Shown: positions 57,969-64,000 of the stretch, one piece after another
Layout of the letters: the number at the start of each line of letters is the position of its first letter
How positions within the stretch are numbered: the stretch's first letter is position 1
Source: Kutzneria buriramensis
GTDB taxonomy: Bacteria; Actinomycetota; Actinomycetes; Mycobacteriales; Pseudonocardiaceae
DNA: 64,000 nucleotides
Assembly (NCBI RefSeq): GCF_043575855.1
Contig: NZ_CP144375.1
Span: 3,968,001 to 4,032,000, forward strand
Direction of reading: 5' to 3'
Position numbers and translations under genes: made by a program
Notes under the pieces: generated by a model
Told to the model about the DNA's origin: nothing
Seen by the model: only the letters and a program-made list of their open reading frames with translations
Database searches by the model: none

Positions 57969-58976
57969 TCAGCGGCGAGCACCCAGCGGGGTGCTGGACA
58001 GGGCGGGAACGGTGTCCTCCTGCCCGCGCAATGACCGGACCGCGGCCTGGAAGCGCGACATGAGGGTGACGACGTCGTTGCCGACCACGGTGTGCCCCCA
58101 GATCGAAATCCCTTGGTACGTGGTGGGCTCCCAGGTCGCCTCCAGTTCCGGGGTGACGACGACGGGGTTCCAGCCGACCTCGAGTTCGAACCCGGAAGGG
58201 GTGACGCTGTAGTAGGACAGCTCGCGGTCGTTGGTGTGTTGGCCGACCGACCAGGCCATGGCGAAGCCCAGCTCGGTGACCCGGTGGAAGCCGGCGAGCA
58301 GGTCCTCAAGGGTTGCGACCTCGATGTTGACGTGCTGCACCGAGGTGCGGACCGGATCGATCGGCAGTCCGGCCAGCGCGATGGAATGGTGGCGCTCGCC
58401 GCTGCGCAGGAACCGGATGTTCAGCTTGGCGGGGCCGATGCGTTCGACGATCCGGTCCGACAGCCGCAGGTCCAACAGGTTGTTCCAGTACGTGTGCAGC
58501 CGCTCGGGGCGGGTGGTGGTGATGGCCAGGTGTCCCATGCCGGAGCGGCCGGTCACGAAGGCGGCGTTGCGCATCCGCAACGGGACGGTCGTGGTGCGGG
58601 CGCGGGTGAAGATCTCGGTGACGATGCCTTTGGGGCCGGGGAAGCGCCACAGCCGTTCGACACCGCGCAGACCAGCTTCCTCCGCAGTGCCCTCGGTGAT
58701 GGGCAGGCCCGCCGCGGTGACGCGGCCGAGGATGACGTCGAAGGTCTCGTGGTCGTCGATCTCCCAACCGGCGGCGGTGACGTCCTCGGCCGGCCCGCGT
58801 TCGATGAGGAACCGGCATTCCCGGTCGTCGAGACGGAAACGCAGCGCGTCGCGGGTGAGTTCGTCGACGTGCAGGCCGATCGCGTCGGCCCCGAAGCGGT
58901 TCCAGTCGGTCAGCCGCCGCGACTCGACGACGACGTAGCCCAGTCGCGCGGCGCCGTACACGTCCGGGCGGGTCAC
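57969..58976 (-). CDS. Extradiol catechol dioxygenase (VOC type I)
   Basis: Two-domain vicinal-oxygen-chelate enzyme of 335 residues. Fe ligands fit His149 (GMGHLAI), His215 (VQHVNIEV) and Glu266 (GFELEVG), with catalytic His near SIAL and Tyr in ELSYYSVTP. Opens a catechol ring by meta-cleavage. GTG start overlaps the hydrolase stop (GTGA). The substrate, from size, is more likely a bulky catechol (biphenyl- or alkyl-type) than plain catechol (inference). Confidence 0.88.
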   Translation of the reverse strand: MTRPDVYGAARLGYVVVESRRLTDWNRFGADAIGLHVDELTRDALRFRLDDRECRFLIERGPAEDVTAAGWEIDDHETFDVILGRVTAAGLPITEGTAEEAGLRGVERLWRFPGPKGIVTEIFTRARTTTVPLRMRNAAFVTGRSGMGHLAITTTRPERLHTYWNNLLDLRLSDRIVERIGPAKLNIRFLRSGERHHSIALAGLPIDPVRTSVQHVNIEVATLEDLLAGFHRVTELGFAMAWSVGQHTNDRELSYYSVTPSGFELEVGWNPVVVTPELEATWEPTTYQGISIWGHTVVGNDVVTLMSRFQAAVRSLRGQEDTVPALSSTPLGARR

Positions 58977-59896
58977 GCCGCGTCCCCGTCGAGCCAGTCG
59001 AGCAGCAGCCGGTTGAACCGGCGGGCCTGCTCGTACTGGGCCCAGTGTCCGGTGCGGGCGAACAGATGCAGGTCGCAGCGTCGCATGGTACGCGCCAGCC
59101 ACGGTCCGCCGGACGGGCGGTTGACCTTGTCGTGGGTGCCCCAGACGACCAGCGTCGGCACCTGGCAGCGCGAGAGCCGGCCGCGGTCGCGAGTGAAGTC
59201 CATACGCCACAGCGTGCGCAGCGCCCCACGCCCGGACGGACGGCGCAGCGGCGGGTTCGACACCACCTCGGGGTCGATGCTGGCCTGGTAGCGCAGCTCG
59301 ACGAGTTCGTCCGGCACGCCGGAGGCGTCGAACACCAGGTGATTGCGGATGAACGACGCCAGCTTCGCCCGGGACGGCCCGTCGCCGCCGTAGTAACCCA
59401 GCAGGGCGTTCAGCCCCTTGGTGGGAGGCCGGCGGGTGGTGCCGATGCCACCGGGGCCCATCAGCACGAGCTTGTCCACCCGGTCCGGCCGGTCGAGCGC
59501 CAACCGCAGCGCCGCCGCCCCGCCGTAGGAATTGCCCACCACGTGCGCCTTCTCCACGTCCAGCGCGTCGAGCAGGCCGCGTACGAAGATCGCGAGGTCG
59601 CCGAACGGGTCAGTCTGGTCCAGTTCCTTCGACGACCGCCCGTATCCGGGCATGTCCGGGACCAGCACCCGGTGGCCGGCCTCAGCGAGCACATCGCTGT
59701 TGCGCGCGTAGTTGGACGCGCCGGTCGCGCCGGGGCCGCCGCCGTGCAGCAGGACCACGGGCGTCGGGTTTCGCGGACCAGCTGCGGGGACGATCTCGGT
59801 GAGGAAGATGTCGCGGGCGCCCACACGGACCGTGCTCTCACTGCGCAGCACCGTTTCCGCGGTGACGGTGGACGAGGGTGAGCCGTTCGGCAACAC
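58973..59896 (-). CDS. Alpha/beta hydrolase, meta-cleavage product hydrolase type (MhpC/BphD)
   Basis: C-C bond hydrolase of 307 residues: oxyanion motif HGGGPGATG (51-59), nucleophile Ser123 in GNSYGG, Asp in VWGTHDKV and His in TGHWAQ. Cleaves the ring-opened product to an acid plus a hydroxydienoate. GTG at 59896 chosen with GGAGG 4 bases upstream; the longer frame would cross the operator boxes. First gene of the operon, divergent from TetR. Confidence 0.88.
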   Translation of the reverse strand: MLPNGSPSSTVTAETVLRSESTVRVGARDIFLTEIVPAAGPRNPTPVVLLHGGGPGATGASNYARNSDVLAEAGHRVLVPDMPGYGRSSKELDQTDPFGDLAIFVRGLLDALDVEKAHVVGNSYGGAAALRLALDRPDRVDKLVLMGPGGIGTTRRPPTKGLNALLGYYGGDGPSRAKLASFIRNHLVFDASGVPDELVELRYQASIDPEVVSNPPLRRPSGRGALRTLWRMDFTRDRGRLSRCQVPTLVVWGTHDKVNRPSGGPWLARTMRRCDLHLFARTGHWAQYEQARRFNRLLLDWLDGDAA

Positions 59897-59923
59897 GGGG
59901 CCTCCACGGTGAGTCCGCTTTCC

Positions 59924-60006
59924 TGTAGCGATCACTACAGTTGTAACGATCGCTACGGTAAGCCTCGCCCGCCGAGCGGTCAACCCTTCCTGTAATGTTC
60001 GCTACA
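59924..60006. promoter_or_regulatory. Three TetR-type operator boxes, TGTA-N8-TACA
   Basis: Box 1 TGTAGCGATCACTACA (59924-59939), box 2 TGTAACGATCGCTACG (59942-59957) and box 3 TGTAATGTTCGCTACA (59991-60006). Boxes 1 and 2 are 18 bases apart; box 3 lies just before the TetR start. They also nest in a larger GTAGCGATC…GATCGCTAC inverted repeat. Clear site of TetR control of both directions. Confidence 0.85.
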
Positions 60007-60022
60007 GCAAGCGGAGGTGGAC

Positions 60023-60643
60023 GTGGACGACGACCGCAACACGCGACGCCGGCGCGCGAACGGCGAGGAGTCCCGCCGCCGGATCCTCGACGCCACCGTC
60101 GAGGTGGCCGGCGAACGCGGCTACGAGGGCACGAGCATCGCGCTGGTGAGCAAGAGATGCGGGCTGCCGGCGAGCTCGATCTACTGGCACTTCAAGGACA
60201 AGGACGACCTCATCGCCGCGGTCATCGAGCGCAGCTTCGGACGCTGGCTGGCCGCGTTGACCCTGCCCGACGACTCGGCCGGCACGCCGATGGCGCGGGT
60301 GACCATGCTGGCCCAGCAGGTCGCGACGGCGCTGCTCGAGGCACCCGACTTCCTGCGCCTGGGTCTCATGCTCACCCTCGAGCGCCGCCCCGAGGAACCC
60401 AGCGCTCGAACGATGTTCCTCCAGGTGCGCGAATTCGCCCACCGGCGCGTCGCGGACATGTTCGCCGAATTCATGCCCGGCCTGGACCCCGCCGCCGTCC
60501 AGCTGCTGACCACGTACGCCCTGGCCGGCGCCGACGGGCTGTTCGTCGCGAAGGAGATCGGCGGCGACGGGGTGGACCTGGTCCGCCTGTTCGAGCTGCA
60601 CGCCCTGGCGCTGTTCGACCTGGCGGCGCGGCTCAGCTCTTGA
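60023..60643 (+). CDS. TetR-family regulator of the meta-cleavage operon
   Basis: Protein of 206 residues with a TetR helix-turn-helix (RRRILDATVEVAGERGYEGTSIALVSKRCGLPASSIYWHFKDKDDL) and a C-terminal ligand domain. GTG at 60023 is chosen because GGAGG lies 5 bases upstream; 60017 is an alternative. Three matching boxes precede it. Likely represses itself and the divergent hydrolase-dioxygenase-hydroxylase operon until an aromatic ligand binds. Confidence 0.92.
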   Translation: MDDDRNTRRRRANGEESRRRILDATVEVAGERGYEGTSIALVSKRCGLPASSIYWHFKDKDDLIAAVIERSFGRWLAALTLPDDSAGTPMARVTMLAQQVATALLEAPDFLRLGLMLTLERRPEEPSARTMFLQVREFAHRRVADMFAEFMPGLDPAAVQLLTTYALAGADGLFVAKEIGGDGVDLVRLFELHALALFDLAARLSS

Positions 60644-61604
60644 GGCGGGGAAAGAGGTTCTCGGAGTTGCCGCGGTCGATCGCGGCGCGCAGCTCGTCGC
60701 CCAGCGGGTACTTCTCGTACGTCTTGTTCATGAAGCCCACCGCCGGCGCGGGCGCGAACGGGAAGTCGCTGCCGTAGGTGATGTGGTCCGGGTCGGCCAC
60801 CTCGAGCAGGCTCGGCAGCGCCGCGGGCGACGCCGACAGCGCGATGTCGTAGTAGAACTGGCGCAGCACGGCGAGCTGCTTGGGCACCTGGTGCTTCTGG
60901 TCGAGCAGCGTCCACGCCTGCTGCGCCTTGTTCTTGGTGCTCATCATCGTGAGCAGGATGCGGTAGGAGATGTAGGGCACGAACCCGCCGGCGTGCGCGA
61001 GGATGAACTTGATGCCCGGATACTTCGCCATCGCCCCCGACAGGATGAGGCTGATCGCCGTGCGGGTGGTGTCGAGCAGGAAGTCCGCGGTGAACGTGGG
61101 AATGCCGGGCACCTCCGGGCCTGGCAGCTCGCCGGGATGGATGAACACCGCGACCTGCCTGTCGTGCAAGAACTTCAGCAGCGGCTCGAAACCGGGATCA
61201 CCGAGGTAGCGGCCGTCGTTGTTGGCCAGCAGCACGATTCCGTCGGCGTGCAGGGCGTCGAGCGCGTACTCGGCTTCGGCGAGCGCGCCATCGACGTCGG
61301 GCAGGGTCAGGGTGGCGAAGAACCCGAAGCGGTCCGGGCGGTCCGCGACCACGGAGGCGGTGTACTCGTTGACGTCACGGGCCCAGCGGCGCGCCTCGGC
61401 GACGTCGCCGAAGTAGACCCCCGGTGTGGACAGCGACAGGATGCCGGTGCCGATCCCGTGGCCGTCCATGAACTTCAGCGCGGCCGACGGCGACCACGTG
61501 GGCAAGTCCACGCCGCCGGGCCGGATTCCCTTCTCGTGCATCCATTCCGCGTAACGGGGCGGCACGAGGTGCTGGTGGGTGTCGATGCGCTGGGCGCGGC
61601 TCAT
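60633..61604 (-). CDS. Amidohydrolase-2 family decarboxylase (6-methylsalicylate decarboxylase-like)
   Basis: TIM-barrel enzyme of 323 residues: metal His-x-His at RIDTHQHLVPP (strand 1), His in VFIHPGE and ILAHAGG, and Asp in YGSDFPFAP. Resembles aromatic-acid decarboxylases (ACMSD, gamma-resorcylate and methylsalicylate types). It could convert an aromatic acid to a phenol that then enters the neighbouring hydroxylase/meta-cleavage route. Ends 11 bases inside the TetR gene end (convergent); its ATG overlaps the stop of the YhgE gene. Confidence 0.85.
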   Translation of the reverse strand: MSRAQRIDTHQHLVPPRYAEWMHEKGIRPGGVDLPTWSPSAALKFMDGHGIGTGILSLSTPGVYFGDVAEARRWARDVNEYTASVVADRPDRFGFFATLTLPDVDGALAEAEYALDALHADGIVLLANNDGRYLGDPGFEPLLKFLHDRQVAVFIHPGELPGPEVPGIPTFTADFLLDTTRTAISLILSGAMAKYPGIKFILAHAGGFVPYISYRILLTMMSTKNKAQQAWTLLDQKHQVPKQLAVLRQFYYDIALSASPAALPSLLEVADPDHITYGSDFPFAPAPAVGFMNKTYEKYPLGDELRAAIDRGNSENLFPRLKS

Positions 61605-63562
61605 GCGAGGTTTTCCCTTCCGTAGAACGGAGTCAGCCGCACGTTCCTGGCCGACAGGTAGCGGCGGCGGTCGGTGACCAGGATCGAGACGAGGGCGCCG
61701 ACGAGGAGCCAGGCGGCAAGGTGGACGACGCCGGCGGTGAGGCCGGTGCCGTCGGTGGCGGCGGCACGCAGCGCGAGCACCGCGCCTTGCGTGGGCAGGT
61801 AGTCGGCGAGGGCGTAGAGGGGGCTCGGCAGCGTGGAGACGATGCCGGTCGCTCCGACGAGCACGAGGACGGCCAGGGACGCGAGCCGCCCGGCGCGGCC
61901 GAAGATCGCCGTGGCCGCCTGGTTGAGGGCGACGAACGCGGCGGCGGCCAGCAGCGCGATCAGCAGGAACCCAATACTGCCGACGAATCCGAGCCTCAGG
62001 ACGGGGACGGCGACCGCGGTGATGGCGAGCGCCGCGAGGCCGGCCGCGGTCGCCCCCGGGATGGCGGCGCGCAGGATGATGCGCCAGGTGGGTTCCCGCG
62101 CGGTGAGTACCGCATGCGGGACGGCTCGCGTCACCATGTACGTGGCCAGCGCCAGTGCCCACAAGGCCAAGGCCGCGAACAGAGTGAGGGCCAAGGTGCC
62201 GACCGGAGTGCCATCGGTCGTGGCGGTGCTGGGATCGGCCGCGACGGTCTTGAGGTGCGCACGTTCGGCGTCCGTGTAGGCCGGCACCTGGTCACGGCCC
62301 TTGTTCAGCTGATCCGCGAGCTCGTGCGCACCGGCGTCGACCTTGGTGACGCCGTCCCTCAGCTGCCCGGCGCCGCCGGCCAGCCGGTGGGAGCCCGAGT
62401 TCGCCTCGCGCACCCCGCTGTCGAGCCGGCGGGCACCGGCGGCGGCGGACGCGATCCCGGCGGCCAGCTCCGCGGACTTGGCGGCCAGCTGGGTGTTGCC
62501 GTCGGCGACCTGGCGGGCGCCGGTGGCCAGCGCCTGGACCGAGTCACGCACCTTGACGGCGTTGGCGCGGACCGCAGCCTTGACACCGTCGATCTTCCCC
62601 GCGTCGGTGGTGAACCGGTCCGCGGTCTGCCGGAGCTCGCCGCAGAAGGCGGCGGTGCCGGTGCAGTCGTCGGCGAGCTGCTGGAACTGCTTGGCGGCGC
62701 TGCCGGCCGAGGGAACGGAGTCGATCGCGGCGATGATGCGGTCGGCCAGCGGCACGACGGTGGCGGCGAGCTGTTCGTTGCCGTCGGCGACCTCGTCGGC
62801 GCCGGCGGCGAGCTGACGGGTGAGCGCCGGCAGTTGCGCGGTGTCGCGCTGGGCCTGGGTGAGCCCCGCCGACAGCTGGCCGGAGCCGTCGGCGAGCTGG
62901 GCGGTTCCGTCGGCGAGCTGGTCGGCGCCGGTAGCCAGCTGGCCCGCGGCGCCGGCCAGTTGAGCGGTGCCGTCGGCGAGCCGGGCCGCGCCGTCCGCGG
63001 CTTGGCCGACCTGCCGGTGGATGGTCGTGAAGCCGACGTACACGTTGTCCAGGTACGTCTGGACGATCTGCCGATTCAGGGTCCGCTGGGCTGCTTGGGC
63101 GACGTGGTCCGCGAGGCCCGGATCGGTGACGCCGGCGGCGTCGGACGTCCGCACCTGCACCTGTGCCTGCCGGGCGTCGAGGGGATTGCCGGTGGCGGCC
63201 GAGGTGGCGCGGGCGGAGAAGTCCGCCGGGATGGTCACCGTCGCGGCGTAGCTGCCGTCCGCGAGGCCGGACGCGGCGTCGGCGGCGTCGGTGAGCACCC
63301 AGGTGTAGGCGGAGTCGCCGCTGTGGGTGAGGTCGCCGGCGAGCTGGCGGCCGAGCGGGATGGTCTGGCCGTTGACGTGCACGGGTTCGTCGTTGTTGAC
63401 CACGGCGGCCCTGGCGGTGCCGTGGTTGGTTTCCGGTGTCCAGAACGCCCAGGTCAGCAGGCCCATCACGATGATCGGGACGGCGATCAGGCCGGTCCAG
63501 GTGCGCCAGGTGAGCGGTCCGGAGGCCAGGGCGCGGGCGGAGTTGGCGAACGGCTTGAGCAT
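61601..63562 (-). CDS. YhgE/Pip-family membrane protein
   Basis: Protein of 653 residues: one helix near residues 20-40, a large outer domain containing a heptad-like region (about 210-380) with repeated L-A-D-G-x-x-Q-L-A (for example QLADGTAQLADGSGQL), and a C-terminal five- to six-helix membrane domain (about 450-630). This is the YhgE/Pip layout seen in phage-infection protein and export-linked proteins. With the following ATPase partner it may form an exporter. ATG overlaps that partner's stop (TGATG). Confidence 0.86.
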   Translation of the reverse strand: MLKPFANSARALASGPLTWRTWTGLIAVPIIVMGLLTWAFWTPETNHGTARAAVVNNDEPVHVNGQTIPLGRQLAGDLTHSGDSAYTWVLTDAADAASGLADGSYAATVTIPADFSARATSAATGNPLDARQAQVQVRTSDAAGVTDPGLADHVAQAAQRTLNRQIVQTYLDNVYVGFTTIHRQVGQAADGAARLADGTAQLAGAAGQLATGADQLADGTAQLADGSGQLSAGLTQAQRDTAQLPALTRQLAAGADEVADGNEQLAATVVPLADRIIAAIDSVPSAGSAAKQFQQLADDCTGTAAFCGELRQTADRFTTDAGKIDGVKAAVRANAVKVRDSVQALATGARQVADGNTQLAAKSAELAAGIASAAAGARRLDSGVREANSGSHRLAGGAGQLRDGVTKVDAGAHELADQLNKGRDQVPAYTDAERAHLKTVAADPSTATTDGTPVGTLALTLFAALALWALALATYMVTRAVPHAVLTAREPTWRIILRAAIPGATAAGLAALAITAVAVPVLRLGFVGSIGFLLIALLAAAAFVALNQAATAIFGRAGRLASLAVLVLVGATGIVSTLPSPLYALADYLPTQGAVLALRAAATDGTGLTAGVVHLAAWLLVGALVSILVTDRRRYLSARNVRLTPFYGRENLA

Positions 63563-64000
63563 CAGGAGACCTCGACGGGCTGAGCGGCGGTGAGGACGTG
63601 CAGATGGGTGGCCCGGGCGGGCATGAGGTCCCGGATACGCTCGGGGTCCTGACAGGTCACCACGAACGTCGCGGTCCCGGCGGAACAGCTGCGGCGCTCG
63701 GCGAGCAACGCACGCACCTGATCGCGAACGTCGGTACGGAGCACCAGATCGATGTCGTCGACGACGACGAGCGCGGCGTCGCCGGCGAGGGCATCGGCGA
63801 TCTGCCGGGCCGGATCCGTTGTGTCGCGGCACGGAACGACCGCGACATCTCGGCGCAGGGCATGAGTGTGTTGGGGCAGAACGCGTCCGAGCACCTTGAG
63901 GTCGCCGGTGAACTTGGTGACGCGCCCGGCGAGGGTGTACAGCAGGGCGGTCTTGCCGCAGGCGCCGACACCGTGCAGCACGAGGACCTCCCCGGCCGGC
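63562..64000 (-). CDS. P-loop ATPase partner of YhgE-type protein, N-terminus beyond window
   Basis: Partial protein; the last 145 residues are inside the window. P-loop GVGACGKT, and a Walker B-like LVVVDDIDLVL lies downstream. The ABC signature was not found in this part. It probably energises or controls the membrane protein encoded right after it. The frame is open to the window edge, so no start is assigned. Confidence 0.6.
   Translation of the reverse strand, partial: PAGEVLVLHGVGACGKTALLYTLAGRVTKFTGDLKVLGRVLPQHTHALRRDVAVVPCRDTTDPARQIADALAGDAALVVVDDIDLVLRTDVRDQVRALLAERRSCSAGTATFVVTCQDPERIRDLMPARATHLHVLTAAQPVEVS

Overview
The window is GC-rich actinobacterial DNA. It has GTG and TTG starts, many GTGA/ATGA stop-start overlaps, ECF sigma factors, NarL-type two-component pairs, TetR, PadR and WYL regulators, and a type II polyketide synthase (PKS) cluster. 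Gene content resembles the Pseudonocardiales (Amycolatopsis/Kutzneria-like), but that placement is inference: there is no rRNA or other marker here. No tRNA, rRNA, insertion sequence, prophage or CRISPR array was seen.

Left part (1-28 kb), mixed chromosomal genes: a PAP2 phosphatase cut by the window edge; a dialkylglycine decarboxylase with a divergent LysR regulator; a winged-helix regulator divergent from peptide deformylase across a perfect palindrome; LtrA; a thioesterase coupled to a Cys-rich GIY-YIG-like protein; an MFS pump; three micro-ORFs coding for RDNNW peptides; a diguanylate cyclase; an ECF sigma factor with a membrane partner and a secreted paralogue of that partner; a TMEM175-like channel; PadR; a MacB-type ABC exporter; a NarL two-component pair; a secreted metallophosphoesterase; a second MFS pump; a glycosyltransferase; and several secreted proteins.

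Middle part (28-54 kb): a secreted Asp-box protein, then an AlkA-like DNA glycosylase divergent from a WYL regulator, a LuxR-type regulator, DHA2 and MMPL exporters, and a nearly gapless minus-strand operon from about 52.75 down to 38.76 kb. The operon reads cupin, KS-alpha, KS-beta/CLF, ACP, a thioredoxin-like protein, a TcmN-type aromatase fused to the same thioredoxin-like domain, a second DNA glycosylase, an ABM-like protein, two SDRs, two ABM monooxygenases, an O-methyltransferase, SchA/CurD, another SDR, a HIBADH-type dehydrogenase, an amidohydrolase, an acyltransferase and a TcmI-type cyclase. This set fits a pentangular-type aromatic polyketide. The glycosylase in the operon and its close copy 16 kb away suggest the product may damage DNA and that the glycosylases give self-protection (inference).

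Right part (53-64 kb): a UbiA prenyltransferase divergent from the PKS operon, a two-component pair, a barstar-like gene, and a meta-cleavage operon (flavin hydroxylase, extradiol dioxygenase, C-C hydrolase) facing a TetR gene across three matching operator boxes. After that come a decarboxylase-type amidohydrolase and a YhgE/Pip membrane protein with a P-loop ATPase cut by the window edge.

The most unusual items are the RDNNW micro-ORF array (8.76-8.97 kb), the aromatase/thioredoxin-like fusion with its stand-alone copy (48.0-49.5 kb), and the duplicated DNA glycosylases.
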